From: Betaproteobacteria bacterium SCGC AG-212-J23
Lineage (GTDB): Bacteria; Pseudomonadota; Gammaproteobacteria; Burkholderiales; SG8-39
Reading direction: 5' to 3'
Length of the DNA stretch: 48,169 nucleotides
Assembly (NCBI GenBank): GCA_001644455.1
Contig: LSTF01000024.1
Coordinates: forward strand, 1 to 48,169
The stretch's first letter is position 1. Each line of letters begins with the position of its first letter. Positions 1-10,100 of this stretch are shown one piece after another. A model generated the notes under the pieces. The model did not search any database, was not told the origin of the DNA, and saw nothing but the letters and a program-made list of their open reading frames with translations. A program made the translations under genes and the position numbers.

Positions 1-328
1 AGCTGAAGTCGAGATCGCCGAACCCGCCGTCGTCGGCCTTGGCGGCGGGCTTGGCCGCCGGCTTGCCGGCCGGCGCCTTCGCCGCGGGCGCGGCCGCGGC
101 GGTGCCCGGCGAGGCTTCGCGGATGAAGCCCTCCTTGTCGAGCTTGCTGATCAGCGTCTGGAAACCGGAATCGAAGTTCTTGCCGACCTTCTTCGCCACG
201 TCGCCGAGGTTCGCGCGGCCGTCGATCGCGGAGAGCACCGCGCGGTCGGAGCGATCGAGCAGGCTGGTCTTGCCCGAGGCCTCCTGGACCCCCTTGCCGG
301 ATTTCGAATAGATGGCGGTCGGGTTCAT
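1..328 (-). CDS. Hypothetical protein, N-terminal part, cut by window edge
   Basis: The gene begins at the ATG at 328-326 and runs off the left edge; 109 codons are visible. The first 70 residues (starting MNPTAIYSKSGKGVQEASGK) look like a compact helical or winged-helix-like unit, with a segment DRAVLSAIDGRANLGDVAKKV and a second helix pair ending in LDKEGFIREA. After that comes a low-complexity linker rich in Ala, Pro and Lys, then DDGGFGDLDF at the edge. This suggests a small N-terminal regulatory domain tethered to a larger domain outside the window. I do not recognise the family with certainty. It follows the oxoprolinase gene by 18 nt on the same strand, so it may be co-transcribed. The coding call is well supported; the function is open. 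Confidence 0.75.
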   Translation of the reverse strand, partial: MNPTAIYSKSGKGVQEASGKTSLLDRSDRAVLSAIDGRANLGDVAKKVGKNFDSGFQTLISKLDKEGFIREASPGTAAAAPAAKAPAGKPAAKPAAKADDGGFGDLDFS

Positions 329-346
329 TCTTTGACTCTTATTATA

Positions 347-3300
347 TTAGGCGGACGAATAGCCGCCGCCGCCCGGACTCTCGATGACAAAGACGTCTCC
401 CGCGGCCATCTCGGTCTGATCGAAGGGGCCGAGCTCGCTGATGCCACCATCGATTCGCTCGACGTAATTGCGGCCGGCCAAGCCCGGCTCGCCGCCCGCC
501 ATGCCGTGCGGCCGAACCTTGCGATGGCCTGAAAGGATCGCCGCGGTCATCGGCTCGAGAAAGCGCACACGGCGCACCGCGCCCTCGCCGCCGCGCCAGC
601 GGCCCCTGCCCCCCGAGCCGCGGCGAATCGCGAAGCTCTCGAGCCGCACCGGGAAGCGCCACTCCAGCACCTCGGGATCGGTGAGCCGCGAGTTGGTCAT
701 GTGCGTCTGCACCACGTCGGCGCCGTCGAAGCCCGGACCGGCGCCCGATCCGCCTGCGACCGTCTCGTAGTACTGATAGCGGTCGTTGCCGAACGTGAAG
801 TTGTTCATGGTGCCCTGCGAGGCGGCGAGCACGCCGAGCGCGCCGTAGAGGGCGTCGGTGATGCATTGCGAGGTCTCGACGTTGCCCGCGACGACCGCCG
901 CCGGGTACCTCGGCCGCAGCATGCAGCCCTCCGGGATCACCACCTCGAGCGGCTTCAGGCAGCCCGCATTGAGGGGGATATCGGCATCGACCAGCGTGCG
1001 GAACACATAGAGGACCGCCGCCATGCTCACCGCGGCGGGCGCATTGAAGTTGTTGGGCAGCTGCGCCGAGGTCCCGGTGAAATCGATCCTTGCCGTCCTC
1101 CGGTCGCTGCCGATGCGGATGTCCACCTTGATGGAAGCGCCGTTGTCCATCGGCAATTCGAAGGAGCCGTCCTTCAGCACCCCAAGGACCCGGCGGACCG
1201 ATTCCTCGGCGTTGTCCTGAACGTGCTTCATGTAGGCCTGCACCACCTCGAGGCCGAAATGCTCGACCATGCGGCCGAGCTCCTGCACGCCTTTCTCGTT
1301 CGCCGCGACTTGCGCCCGCAGGTCGGCGATGTTCTGCCGCACGTTGCGCACCGGGTGCGGCCCGGAGCCGAGCAGCGCGATGGTTTCCTCCTCGCGCCAG
1401 CGGCCGCCGTCGACGAGCAGGAAGTTGTCGATCAGGACGCCCTCCTCCTGCACGATCTTGGAGGCCGGCGGCATCGATCCCGGCGTGATGCCGCCGATGT
1501 CGGCGTGGTGCCCACGCGAGCCGACGTAGAAAAGGATCCGACCTGAGCCGAACACCGGGGTGATGACCGTCACATCCGGCAGGTGCGTGCCGCCGTTGTA
1601 GGGCGCGTTCAGCACGTACACATCGCCGGGCTTCATCTTCCCGGTGTTGAGGCGAATCACGGTCTTGATCGACTCGCCCATCGAGCCGAGGTGCACCGGC
1701 ATGTGCGGCGCGTTGGCGATCAGGTTGCCCTCCGCGTCGAACAGCGCGCAGGAGAAATCGAGCCGCTCCTTGATATTCACCGAATAGGCCGTGTTCTGCA
1801 GGCGCAGGCCCATCTGCTCGGCGATCGACATGAACAGGTTGTTGAAGATCTCGAGCATCACCGGGTCGACCGTCGTGCCGATGGCGACGCTGCCGCGCTT
1901 CTCCCTTGCCCTCTCGAGAATCAGGCCGTCGGCCGAAGAAACCGCCGCCGCCCACTCGGGCTCGACCACCGTGGTCGCGTTGGCCTCGGCGATGATCGCC
2001 GGCCCGTCGATCCTTTGACCCGCGGCGAGCGCCTCGCGACGATAGAGCGGCGCCTCGTGCCAGCGGCCGCCCGTAAACATGGGCACGGTATCAGCCGGGC
2101 CTGCCGGCTGCCTTATCGGGTTCCGGATTTCAGCGACGGATTCTCCGGCCGAGATCGCCTCGACGGAAAGCGCCTCGGCGATGAGCTTGCGGCCCGGCAT
2201 GAGAAAGGAAAACTGCTTTCGGTACGCCGCCTCGAATTGCTCCGTCATTTCCGAGACGCTGCCGAGCAGGACTGGCAGCGTGGTGTCCGTCCCCTCGTAC
2301 TTCAGGTGCACGCGCATGACGGTCCTTGCGCCGGAGACGCCCTGCGCGACCAGGTCGCCGCGCGCCGCCGCAGCGAGCTCTTCGGCGACTTCGCGCAGCG
2401 AAGCGAGCTCCGACAACGGCGCCTCGACCGAGCGCTCGCGCATCGCCACCTGGTCGGCGAGGCCCATGCCGTACGCCGAAAGCACGCCGGCGTGCGGATG
2501 GATGAAGACCCGCTTCATCGCCAGCGCGTCCGCGACGAGGCAGGCGTGCTGGCCGGCCGCGCCGCCGAAGCAGCACAGCGTATAGCCGGTGACGTCGTGC
2601 CCGCGCTGTACCGAAATTTGCTTGATCGCGTTCGCCATGTTGCCGACCGCGATCTGTATGAAGCCTTCCGCCGTCTCCTCGGCGGACCGGCCTTGTTGAA
2701 ATTCCCGAAACTTCTCCTTCACCACGTCGCCATCCAGCGGCTGCCGGCCGTCCGCGCCGAACACGTGCGGGAAGTACTTCGGCTGGATCTTGCCGAGGAG
2801 GACGTTGGCATCGGTGACGGTCAGCGGCCCGCCGCGGCGGTAGCTCGCCGGGCCGGGCACGGCGCCCGCCGAATCGGGACCGACGCGATAGCGCGTGCCG
2901 TCGAAATGCAGGATCGAGCCGCCGCCGGCCGCGACGGTGTGGATGCGCATCATCGGCGCGCGCATCCGCACGCCGGCAACCAGCGTCTCGAACTCGCGCT
3001 CGAACTCGCCCGCGTAGTGCGAAACGTCGGTCGATGTCCCGCCCATGTCGAAGCCGATGATGCGGTCGAACCCCGCCGCGGCGGCGGCGCGCACCGCGCC
3101 GACGATGCCGCCCGCGGGCCCGGAGAGGATCGCGTCCTTGCCCTGGAAGCGGCGCGCGTCGGTCAGGCCGCCGTTGGATTGCATGAACAAGAGGCGCGCG
3201 CCGCCGAGCTCCACCGCGACCTGCTCTACGTAGCGGCGCAGGATCGGCGAGAGATAGGCGTCGACCACGGTCGTGTCGCCGCGCCCGACCAGCTTCATCA

Positions 3301-3880
3301 GCGGGCTCACCTCGTGGGAGACCGATATCTGGGTAAAGCCCGCCCGCCTCGCGAGTTCCTTGACGGATTTTTCATGTTCCGTGAACCGGTAGCCGTGCAT
3401 GAAGACGATCGCCACGGAACGGTAGCCTTCTGCAAAGGCTTTTCTCAGATCGATTTCCGTTTGGGAAGTGTTGAGGGGCACAACGACCTCCCCTCGCGCG
3501 CCGATGCGCTCCTCGACCTCGACCACTTTGGAATAGAGCATCTCCGGCAGCACGATGTGCCGGTCGAAGATCCGCGGACGATTCTGGTAGGCGATGCGCA
3601 GCGCATCGCGGAAGCCGCGCGTGATGAACAGCACCGTGCGCTCGCCCTTGCGCTCGAGCAGCGCGTTGGTCGCGACCGTCGTGCCCATCTTGACGCTGTC
3701 GATCTGCTCCACCGGCAGCGGATCGCCAAGGAAGTGCTTGATGCCGGCGATCGCCGCGTCGGCGTAGCGGCCGGGGTTCTCGGAAAGAAGCTTGTGCGCT
3801 GCCAGCGTCCCATCCGGCTTGCGCGCGACGACGTCGGTGAACGTGCCGCCCCGGTCGATCCAGAACTGCCAACCCCTCAT
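347..3880 (-). CDS. Hydantoinase/5-oxoprolinase, fused A and B domains
   Basis: Single chain of 1177 residues joining a HyuA-type ATP-binding half (about 1-660) and a HyuB-type half (about 665-1177), the layout of ATP-dependent 5-oxoprolinase, which opens the ring of 5-oxoproline to glutamate. Visible motifs are RGGTFTDVV (10-18), [13 protein letters not shown] (65-77), MQSNGG (233-238), SGPAGG (253-258) and the second phosphate loop DMGGTSTD (278-285). The B half begins with [20 protein letters not shown] and has the family's glycine-rich end. The start is the ATG at 3880, whose ATGA overlaps the stop of the upstream serine hydrolase, so the two are translationally coupled. Related fused proteins act on N-carbamoyl or hydantoin substrates, so the exact substrate is not settled. 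Expected location is the cytosol. Confidence 0.93.
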   Translation of the reverse strand: MRGWQFWIDRGGTFTDVVARKPDGTLAAHKLLSENPGRYADAAIAGIKHFLGDPLPVEQIDSVKMGTTVATNALLERKGERTVLFITRGFRDALRIAYQNRPRIFDRHIVLPEMLYSKVVEVEERIGARGEVVVPLNTSQTEIDLRKAFAEGYRSVAIVFMHGYRFTEHEKSVKELARRAGFTQISVSHEVSPLMKLVGRGDTTVVDAYLSPILRRYVEQVAVELGGARLLFMQSNGGLTDARRFQGKDAILSGPAGGIVGAVRAAAAAGFDRIIGFDMGGTSTDVSHYAGEFEREFETLVAGVRMRAPMMRIHTVAAGGGSILHFDGTRYRVGPDSAGAVPGPASYRRGGPLTVTDANVLLGKIQPKYFPHVFGADGRQPLDGDVVKEKFREFQQGRSAEETAEGFIQIAVGNMANAIKQISVQRGHDVTGYTLCCFGGAAGQHACLVADALAMKRVFIHPHAGVLSAYGMGLADQVAMRERSVEAPLSELASLREVAEELAAAARGDLVAQGVSGARTVMRVHLKYEGTDTTLPVLLGSVSEMTEQFEAAYRKQFSFLMPGRKLIAEALSVEAISAGESVAEIRNPIRQPAGPADTVPMFTGGRWHEAPLYRREALAAGQRIDGPAIIAEANATTVVEPEWAAAVSSADGLILERAREKRGSVAIGTTVDPVMLEIFNNLFMSIAEQMGLRLQNTAYSVNIKERLDFSCALFDAEGNLIANAPHMPVHLGSMGESIKTVIRLNTGKMKPGDVYVLNAPYNGGTHLPDVTVITPVFGSGRILFYVGSRGHHADIGGITPGSMPPASKIVQEEGVLIDNFLLVDGGRWREEETIALLGSGPHPVRNVRQNIADLRAQVAANEKGVQELGRMVEHFGLEVVQAYMKHVQDNAEESVRRVLGVLKDGSFELPMDNGASIKVDIRIGSDRRTARIDFTGTSAQLPNNFNAPAAVSMAAVLYVFRTLVDADIPLNAGCLKPLEVVIPEGCMLRPRYPAAVVAGNVETSQCITDALYGALGVLAASQGTMNNFTFGNDRYQYYETVAGGSGAGPGFDGADVVQTHMTNSRLTDPEVLEWRFPVRLESFAIRRGSGGRGRWRGGEGAVRRVRFLEPMTAAILSGHRKVRPHGMAGGEPGLAGRNYVERIDGGISELGPFDQTEMAAGDVFVIESPGGGGYSSA

Positions 3881-4965
3881 GCCAGGTGCTTCCGGATCTC
3901 GGAGATCGCTTGCATGGTCAGTGCGATGCGCGGTGCGTCGAGCGGCGCCGCCTGCGACGAGACCTTGGCGATCACCAGCTGGTTCGCCCGGTCGACGAAA
4001 AGGTTCTGGCCGTGGATGCCCATGCCGAACATCAGCGGCGACTTCCCCTCGAGGACGTACCACTTGCTGCGGTACTTCATCGGCATGCCGGGGTAGTACG
4101 GCACGAAGCTGCCGGCGTCCCAGGCGGTCCGGTCGCCGTTTCGCTCGATGTCGTCGATCCAGGGGCTGGGGTTCTCGATCAGCCATTGGCCGACGCGCGC
4201 CAGGTCGCGAACCGTCACGCACATGCCGCCGGCGGTCCGCGGCGCGCCGAAGCGATCGACGGTGATGTACGCGCTGCGCTCGGCGGCAATCGGCTTCCAA
4301 AGGTGCTCGCTCATCAGCTCCGCGTACGGCCTGCCGGCCGCCGCCTCGATCACCAGGCCGAGCAAGTCGGTATTGGGCGAGATGTAGTGGAAACGTCCCC
4401 AGTGGCTGCCGTCCGGCTTCTTCAGCTGCGAATAGAACGAACGCAGGTCGGAGGGCGTTTCGCCCGGCGCGAGCGGATTCCAGCCGGTCGCCTTGCGATA
4501 CTCGACGATCGGGCCGCTGGTCGCGAGGTAGTCCTCCTCGAACGCGACGCCCGCGCGCATGTCGAGCAGGTGGCGCAGCGTGGCGTCCCGGTAGGCAGTG
4601 TCCTTCAGCTCCGGCAGGAACTCCGCGACGCGCCGCTCGACGTCGAGGCGCAGCAGCCCGACCAGCAGGCCGAGCATCGACTTCGAGACCGACATCAGGA
4701 TATGCGGCTGTTCCGCCGTCATGCCGTTGCCGTAGCGCTCCGCGATCTGGCGGCCGCGATGCAGGATGACGAGGCCGTCGGTATCGGTTGCCGCAAGGAA
4801 GCGCTCGAAGTCGGCCGGCATGCTTTTCCGATCGACGGGGAAATCCCGGATCCGCCGCGGATCGTTCGCGATGTCCGCGGTGGGGATCAGCTCGCGGACG
4901 TGGTGGAACGCCCAGCGGTTGTGCGGCGCCTGGCGCCAGTTCGCAAGGGTGACGGGTTGTTTCAT
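3877..4965 (-). CDS. Beta-lactamase-fold serine hydrolase
   Basis: 362 residues of the class C beta-lactamase/esterase fold. The nucleophile motif SVSK lies at 92-95 and the second motif YISPN at 194-198, in the style of 6-aminohexanoate-oligomer hydrolases and EstB-like esterases. MGIHGQN near the C-terminus takes the place of the third (KTG) motif. I see no signal peptide when translation starts at the ATG at 4965 ([12 protein letters not shown]), so a cytosolic location is likely. The reading frame stays open for another 37 codons upstream, but these run into the divergent exporter gene and look unlike protein. The stop overlaps the oxoprolinase start by 4 nt, which suggests that this amidase or esterase feeds or shares substrate with the oxoprolinase. 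The actual substrate is unknown. Confidence 0.9.
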   Translation of the reverse strand: MKQPVTLANWRQAPHNRWAFHHVRELIPTADIANDPRRIRDFPVDRKSMPADFERFLAATDTDGLVILHRGRQIAERYGNGMTAEQPHILMSVSKSMLGLLVGLLRLDVERRVAEFLPELKDTAYRDATLRHLLDMRAGVAFEEDYLATSGPIVEYRKATGWNPLAPGETPSDLRSFYSQLKKPDGSHWGRFHYISPNTDLLGLVIEAAAGRPYAELMSEHLWKPIAAERSAYITVDRFGAPRTAGGMCVTVRDLARVGQWLIENPSPWIDDIERNGDRTAWDAGSFVPYYPGMPMKYRSKWYVLEGKSPLMFGMGIHGQNLFVDRANQLVIAKVSSQAAPLDAPRIALTMQAISEIRKHLA

Positions 4966-5002
4966 TTCGGCGCGCGAGGGTTCACTAGAATGAGATGCTA
5001 GC

Positions 5003-6184
5003 TTGAAGAACAACGAAACCCCGCTCGCGTTGACGCTGCTGCTCGGCATTTTGCTCGCGCTCTCCGCGCTCGGCACCGATCTCTACGTGCCAGCGCTGCC
5101 CGACGCCGCTGCATTCTTCGCCTCCCCGGTGAGCGCGACCCAGCTCACCCTCACGACCTATTTCGCAGGGCTCGCGTTCGGGCAACTGCTGTGGGGTCCG
5201 CTTTCCGACCGCTACGGGCGCCGCCCGATCCTGCTCACCGCGCTGGCGGGCATGCTCGCCGTCACGGTCGCCGCGCCGTTCGCGCCCTCGATCGGCGCGC
5301 TGGTGCTGCTCCGGCTCGCACAGGGGTTCGCCATGGCGGGCGGCGTGGTGATGGCGCGCTCCATCGTCCGCGACTTGCATGCCCACGAGCAGGCGGCGCG
5401 CCTGTTCGCCCGCATGATGGTGGTCTTCAGCGTCGTTCCGGTCGGCGCGCCGCTCCTCGGGGCGCTGCTCACGTCGAGCTACGGCTGGCGCGGGGTGTTC
5501 TGGACCTATGCCGTGATCGCGGTCGCCCTGCTTTTCGCCGTGGTCTTCGGGCTGCGCGAAACCGCGCCGGCGGAACGGCGCTCGGCGCGGCCTTCCGAGA
5601 TCGCCCGAACGCTCGGCTCGATCCTTGCCGAGCGACGCTTCCTCTCGCCGCTCCTCCTCTTCCTCTCCTGCCAGGCGGGGATCCTCGCCTGGGTAGCGAG
5701 CTCCGCCTTCACGCTCGCTCACGCCGGCGTTTCGGTGACCGCGTACGGCGCGATGTTCGCCGGCGTGATGATCGGCCAGATCAGCGGCGCCTGGACGGCC
5801 AGCCGCTTCGTCCTCCGCGTCGGCTCGGCGCGAATGATGCGTGCCGGCGCCTGGCTCGTCCTCGCCGGCGGCCTCTCGGTGGGCGCGCTTTCGTGGGCGG
5901 GGACCCCGCATTGGCTTGCGCTCGTCGTGCCCTTCGCGATCATTCTCTTCGGCTGCGCGCTCATCATCCCGAGCGCCACCTCGATGGCGCTCTCGCCCTT
6001 CCCGCACGCCGCCGGCGCGGCATCCTCGCTGATCGGCGCGATCGGCTTTACTTCCGGCGCGTTCCTCAGCACGCTGCTCGGGATAACCTTCGACGGCACC
6101 TCGCGTCCGATGGCGAGCATCGCCGCCGTCGCCGCGCTGCTGGTCTTCACCTTTGAGAGGATGCTCGCCCGTGGAAAAGCTTGA
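5003..6184 (+). CDS. Bcr/CflA-family multidrug MFS exporter
   Basis: 393-residue proton-coupled exporter of the major facilitator superfamily with twelve hydrophobic segments. TDLYVPALP at 25-33 is typical of the Bcr/CflA drug-resistance branch, and the loop 2-3 signature [10 protein letters not shown] lies at 65-74. The start is TTG at 5003, because an in-frame stop at 4991-4993 rules out anything further upstream. It is divergent from the serine hydrolase with 37 nt between starts. A TAGAAT at 4986-4991 could be a -10 box, but no good -35 partner is visible. Its stop overlaps the next gene by 14 nt. Export of drugs or small metabolites is inferred from family only. Confidence 0.92.
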   Translation: MKNNETPLALTLLLGILLALSALGTDLYVPALPDAAAFFASPVSATQLTLTTYFAGLAFGQLLWGPLSDRYGRRPILLTALAGMLAVTVAAPFAPSIGALVLLRLAQGFAMAGGVVMARSIVRDLHAHEQAARLFARMMVVFSVVPVGAPLLGALLTSSYGWRGVFWTYAVIAVALLFAVVFGLRETAPAERRSARPSEIARTLGSILAERRFLSPLLLFLSCQAGILAWVASSAFTLAHAGVSVTAYGAMFAGVMIGQISGAWTASRFVLRVGSARMMRAGAWLVLAGGLSVGALSWAGTPHWLALVVPFAIILFGCALIIPSATSMALSPFPHAAGAASSLIGAIGFTSGAFLSTLLGITFDGTSRPMASIAAVAALLVFTFERMLARGKA

Positions 6185-7253
6185 CGCGGTCGTGATCGGC
6201 GCGGGCGTGGTCGGCCTGGCGGTCGCCCGCGCGCTCGCCCTCGCCGGCCGCGAGGTGGTGATCCTCGAGGGCGAAGACGCGATCGGCACGCATACCAGCT
6301 CGCGCAACTCCGAGGTGATCCACGCCGGCATCTACTACCCGAAGGGCTCGCTCAAGGCGCGCAGCTGCGTGGCGGGGAAGGAACTCCTCTACGAGTACTG
6401 CGTCAGCCACGGCGTGCCCCATCGCCGCTGCGGGAAGCTCATCGTCGCGACCGATGGGAAGCAATTGGAGGAATTGAAAAGCATTCAGAAGAAAGCACAT
6501 GCGAATGGAGTTACCGACGTGGTTTGGATGACCCGCGCGCAGGCGCTCGCGCTCGAGCCCGAGCTGCACTGCGTTGCCGCCCTGTATTCGCCGTCGACCG
6601 GAATCATCGACAGCCACGCACTGATGCTCGCGTACCTCGGCGACGCCGAGGCGAAAGGCGCGATGCTCGCCCTGAAGAGCCCGCTGGAGACATGCGAGGT
6701 CGTCGCCGACGGATTCGTTCTCCAGGAAAACATTCATGCAAAGACCGTCGTCAACAGCGCCGGCCTGAAGGCGCCGTCCGTCGCCAAGGCCATCAAGGGC
6801 TATCCCGCCGAGAAAGCGCCCGGCGAGTTCTACGCCAAGGGCAACTACTATTCGCTGAACCGCAAGAATCCTTTCTCGCGCCTGGTCTATCCAGTGCCGG
6901 AACCGGGCGGGCTCGGCGTGCACGTCACGCTCGACCTCGCCGGCCAGGCACGCTTCGGCCCCGACGTGGAGTGGATCGAGAAGATCGGCTACGACGTCGA
7001 CCCACGTCGCGCGGACCGTTTCTACGCCGCGATCCGCCGCTACTGGCCGGGACTGCCCGACGCGTCGCTCTCGCCCGGCTACGCGGGCATTCGCCCGAAG
7101 ACCGCGGGCCCCGAGGATCCGGCGCCCGACTTCGAAATCCAGGGTCCGGCACAGCACGGCGTCCCCGGGCTGGTGCACCTGTTCGGCATCGAGTCGCCGG
7201 GGCTCACGGCTTCGCTCGCCCTTGCCGGGATGGTGCTGGACCAATTACATTAG
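6171..7253 (+). CDS. LhgO-like FAD-dependent oxidoreductase (L-2-hydroxyglutarate dehydrogenase family)
   Basis: 360-residue DAO-fold flavoprotein. The FAD-binding GAGVVG is at 10-15, and the family features [17 protein letters not shown] and [10 protein letters not shown] are clear. These match L-2-hydroxyglutarate dehydrogenase/oxidase, which converts L-2-hydroxyglutarate to 2-oxoglutarate and passes electrons to the quinone pool. The start chosen is GTG at 6171, ten nt after GAGAGG (6155-6160); a TTG at 6153 is possible but gives an atypical N-terminus. It overlaps the exporter by 14 nt and is followed 22 nt later by a TRAP receptor. This suggests the transporter may bring in a 2-hydroxy acid or dicarboxylate for this enzyme, which is inference from context. 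Confidence 0.9.
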   Translation: MEKLDAVVIGAGVVGLAVARALALAGREVVILEGEDAIGTHTSSRNSEVIHAGIYYPKGSLKARSCVAGKELLYEYCVSHGVPHRRCGKLIVATDGKQLEELKSIQKKAHANGVTDVVWMTRAQALALEPELHCVAALYSPSTGIIDSHALMLAYLGDAEAKGAMLALKSPLETCEVVADGFVLQENIHAKTVVNSAGLKAPSVAKAIKGYPAEKAPGEFYAKGNYYSLNRKNPFSRLVYPVPEPGGLGVHVTLDLAGQARFGPDVEWIEKIGYDVDPRRADRFYAAIRRYWPGLPDASLSPGYAGIRPKTAGPEDPAPDFEIQGPAQHGVPGLVHLFGIESPGLTASLALAGMVLDQLH

Positions 7254-7275
7254 GGAAACACTCCGGGGGATGGAA

Positions 7276-8241
7276 ATGCGCAAGACGATCATTGCTCTCG
7301 CGGCGCTCGCCGCGTCCGGCGCCGCGCAGGCGCAAACCAAGTGGGACATGCCGACGCCGTATTCCGAAGGCGAGTTCCATACCCGCAACATCAAGGCGTT
7401 CGCCGAGGACGTAAAGAAGAACACCAACGGCGCGCTCGACATCACGGTGCATTCCAACGGCTCGCTGATCAAGCATCCGGACATCCTGCGCGCAGTCTCG
7501 ACCGGCCAGGTGAACGTCGCCGAGTTCCTGCTCGGCCAGTTCGGCAACGAGGATCCGGTCTTCGCCGCCGACAACGTGCCGTTCGTCGCGCCGGGCTACG
7601 ACAACGCCTTCAAGTTCTACCAGGCGCAGAAGCCGGTGCTGGAGAAGAAGCTGGAAGGGCGCGGCATGAAGCTGCTCTACGCCGTCGCCTGGCCCGGCCA
7701 GGGCATCTACACCAAGGATCCGGTCAAGACCCCGGCAGACTTCAAGGGCCTGAAGATGCGCACCTACAGCCCGCTCACCTCGCGCCTCGCCGAGCTCCTC
7801 GGCAGCGCGCCGGTGCAGGCGCAGGTGCCCGATATTCCGCAGATGTTCGCCACTGGCGCGATGCAGACCATGGTCACCTCGTCGGCCACCGGCACGGCGA
7901 GCAAGGCCTGGGAATTCGTCAAGAACTACTACAAGACCAATGCCTGGAATCCCAAGAACGTCGTCGTGGTCAACCAGCGCGCTTTCTCGCGCCTGCCGAA
8001 GGACCAGCAGGCCGGGGTCCTCAAGGCGGCGGCTGCCGCCGAGCCGCGCGGCTGGGAGATGTCGAAGCAGCGCGAAAAGGACGCGGACGAGCTGCTCGCC
8101 AAGAACGGCGTCTCGGTCAGCGAGCCGAGCCCCGAGCTGAAGAGCGCGCTCGCGAAGATCGGCGAGCAGATGGCGGCGGAGTGGGAGAAATCCGCCGGCG
8201 CCGACGGCCAGACGATCCTCAAAGCCTACAAAGGCAAATAA
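7276..8241 (+). CDS. TRAP transporter periplasmic substrate-binding protein (DctP-type)
   Basis: 321-residue DctP-family receptor. It has a cleavable signal peptide (RKTIIALAALAASGAAQA) and begins its mature part near QTKWDMPTPYSEGEFHT. Internal features are typical: GLKMRTYSP, PVQAQVPDIPQMFATGAMQ and a C-terminal helix with KIGEQMAAEWEKSAG. The ATG at 7276 is preferred over the one at 7270 because GGGGGA ends at 7269, giving a sensible six-nt spacing only for the later start. It is followed directly by the Q and M membrane subunits. Captures an organic acid in the periplasm; the substrate cannot be read from sequence, though the neighbouring LhgO-like enzyme hints at a hydroxy- or dicarboxylate. 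Confidence 0.93.
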   Translation: MRKTIIALAALAASGAAQAQTKWDMPTPYSEGEFHTRNIKAFAEDVKKNTNGALDITVHSNGSLIKHPDILRAVSTGQVNVAEFLLGQFGNEDPVFAADNVPFVAPGYDNAFKFYQAQKPVLEKKLEGRGMKLLYAVAWPGQGIYTKDPVKTPADFKGLKMRTYSPLTSRLAELLGSAPVQAQVPDIPQMFATGAMQTMVTSSATGTASKAWEFVKNYYKTNAWNPKNVVVVNQRAFSRLPKDQQAGVLKAAAAAEPRGWEMSKQREKDADELLAKNGVSVSEPSPELKSALAKIGEQMAAEWEKSAGADGQTILKAYKGK

Positions 8242-8244
8242 AGC

Positions 8245-8778
8245 TTGCGGCGGTTTCTCGACCGCCTGTACACCGGGAGCGGCGTCCTCGCCGCTCTTTG
8301 TGTTTTCGGGATCTTCGCGTTGATGATGGCGCAGGCGCTCGGCCGCGAGGCCGGCGTGCTGGTGCGCGGCGCGGACGACATCGTCTCCTGGCTCTGCGCC
8401 GCGGCCTCCTTCCTCGCGCTCGGACACACGTTCCGGCACGGCGAGCTGGTGCGCGTCGGCCTGTTGCTCGATCACCTCGGGCCGCGCGGGCGGCGCTGGA
8501 TGGAGATTTTCGCCCTCGGTCTCACCGCACTCTTCGTCGCCTACATGCTGTGGGCGGTCTGCAGCTTCATCTACGACAGCTGGAAATTCAACGAGGTCGC
8601 GCAGGGACTGATCAAGGTGCCGATCTGGATCCCGCAGATGAGCTTTCTCATCGGCGTGGCCATCTTCTTCGTCGCCGTCCTTGACGAGCTGGTGCTGGTC
8701 CTGAAAAGACAAAAGCCGGCCTACCAGGTGGCGGAAGAAGAGCGCCGCGCTTCGGGCGACTTCTCGGAGACGGTCTGA
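8245..8778 (+). CDS. TRAP transporter small permease (DctQ-type)
   Basis: 177 residues with four hydrophobic segments, beginning MRRFLDRLYTGSGVLAALCVFGIFALMM and including the family-typical loop ADDIVSWLCAAASFLALGHTFRHGELVRVGLLLD. It forms the small membrane subunit that pairs with the DctM-type subunit in the inner membrane. The start is TTG at 8245, only three nt after the receptor stop. Its stop shares one base with the ATG of the large subunit (TGATG), so translation is coupled. Confidence 0.92.
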   Translation: MRRFLDRLYTGSGVLAALCVFGIFALMMAQALGREAGVLVRGADDIVSWLCAAASFLALGHTFRHGELVRVGLLLDHLGPRGRRWMEIFALGLTALFVAYMLWAVCSFIYDSWKFNEVAQGLIKVPIWIPQMSFLIGVAIFFVAVLDELVLVLKRQKPAYQVAEEERRASGDFSETV

Positions 8779-10091
8779 TGACGCCGCTCATGGCGGGGCT
8801 GGTGCTGTTCGCCCTGCTGCTGGTGCTTCTCACCGGCGGCGTGTGGATCGCCATCGCCCTCGCCGCCGTCGCCTGGTTCGGCCTGCACTTCTTCACCACC
8901 ACGCCGCCCGACGTGAACCTGTTCCAGTCGTTCTGGGGCTCGAGCGCTTCGTGGACGCTCGCCGCGCTGCCGATGTTCATCTGGATGGGCGAGATCCTTT
9001 ACCGGACGAAGCTCTCGGAGGAGATGTTCGAAGGCCTTGCGCCGTGGCTCGGCTGGCTGCCGGGCCGGCTGATGCACGTCAACATCCTTGGCTGCGCGAT
9101 CTTCGGCACGGTCTCCGGATCGTCCGCGGCGACCTGCGCGACCATCGCCAAGGTGGCGCTGCCCGAGCTGAAGCGCCGCGGCTACGACGAGAAGACCTGC
9201 CTCGGCTCGCTCGCCGCCGCCGGCACGCTCGGCATCCTGCTGCCGCCCTCGATCATCATGGTGGTGTACGCGGTGGCGGCCGAGGTGTCGATCATCAAGG
9301 TGTTCCTCGCCGGCTTCATCCCCGGCTTCGTGCTCACCGCGCTTTTCTCCGGCTACATCATCGTCTGGGCGCTGCTCAATCCCTCGAAGACGCCGCCCGA
9401 CGAGGCCAAGACCACCTTCGCGCAGAAGCTCTACAAGACGCGCCTGCTGGTTCCCTGCATGGCGCTGATCGTCTTCGTCGTCTGGGTGATGGTGATCGGC
9501 TGGGCCACCGCCACCGAGGCGGCCGCCTACGGCGTGCTCGGCGCGCTCGGCATCGCCTGGTGGTCGGGCGGCCTGAACCGGGAGACGTTCTGGCAGAGCC
9601 TGATCGGCGCGACGCGCCTCTCCTGCATGATCATGTTCATCCTCGCCGGCGCGAGCTTCCTCTCTTCCTGCATGGCGTTCACCGGCATCCCGCGTGCGCT
9701 GGCGGAGTGGGTGTATTCGCTCGCACCGCACAAGTACACCCTGATCGCCATCCTCGCCGGCATCTACATCCTGCTCGGCACCGCGCTCGACGGCGTGTCG
9801 ATGATCGTGCTCACCACCTCGATCGTCATCCCGATGGTGGAGAAGGCCGGCTTCGACCTCGTCTGGTTCGGCATCTTCATCGTCCTGCTGGTCGAGATCG
9901 CCGAGCTCACCCCGCCGCTCGGCTTCAACATCTTCGTGCTGCAGACCATGACCGGGCGAGACTCGAACTACGTCGCCCTCGCCTCGCTGCCGTTCTTCTT
10001 CATGATGGTGCTGTGCATCGCGCTCATCACCCTCTTCCCCGAGCTCGCCACCTGGCTGCCCGACTGGTTGATCGGCGTCGCCAAGAAGTAA
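8778..10091 (+). CDS. TRAP transporter large permease (DctM-type)
   Basis: 437-residue large subunit with about twelve membrane segments. FGTVSGSSAATCATIAK near residue 112 and GILLPPSIIMVVYAVAAE near 152 are hallmark DctM motifs, and ELTPPLGFNIFVLQ near 375 is the matching second-half motif. It carries out sodium-driven solute import together with the receptor and small subunit immediately upstream. Length is normal and no damage is seen. The three TRAP genes are complete and contiguous, so this should be a working importer. Confidence 0.95.
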   Translation: MTPLMAGLVLFALLLVLLTGGVWIAIALAAVAWFGLHFFTTTPPDVNLFQSFWGSSASWTLAALPMFIWMGEILYRTKLSEEMFEGLAPWLGWLPGRLMHVNILGCAIFGTVSGSSAATCATIAKVALPELKRRGYDEKTCLGSLAAAGTLGILLPPSIIMVVYAVAAEVSIIKVFLAGFIPGFVLTALFSGYIIVWALLNPSKTPPDEAKTTFAQKLYKTRLLVPCMALIVFVVWVMVIGWATATEAAAYGVLGALGIAWWSGGLNRETFWQSLIGATRLSCMIMFILAGASFLSSCMAFTGIPRALAEWVYSLAPHKYTLIAILAGIYILLGTALDGVSMIVLTTSIVIPMVEKAGFDLVWFGIFIVLLVEIAELTPPLGFNIFVLQTMTGRDSNYVALASLPFFFMMVLCIALITLFPELATWLPDWLIGVAKK

Positions 10092-10100
10092 AGTAGACGC

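Noticed and set aside
1840-1900. A possible split or frameshift between HyuA and HyuB halves
   Set aside because: The frame is continuous through the junction, and fused proteins of this size are well known.
1583-4096. Long plus-strand open frame (837 codons) opposite the oxoprolinase
   Set aside because: It is antisense to a gene with clear motifs, is very rich in Arg, Ala, His and Asp, and has no domain. High GC makes such frames common.
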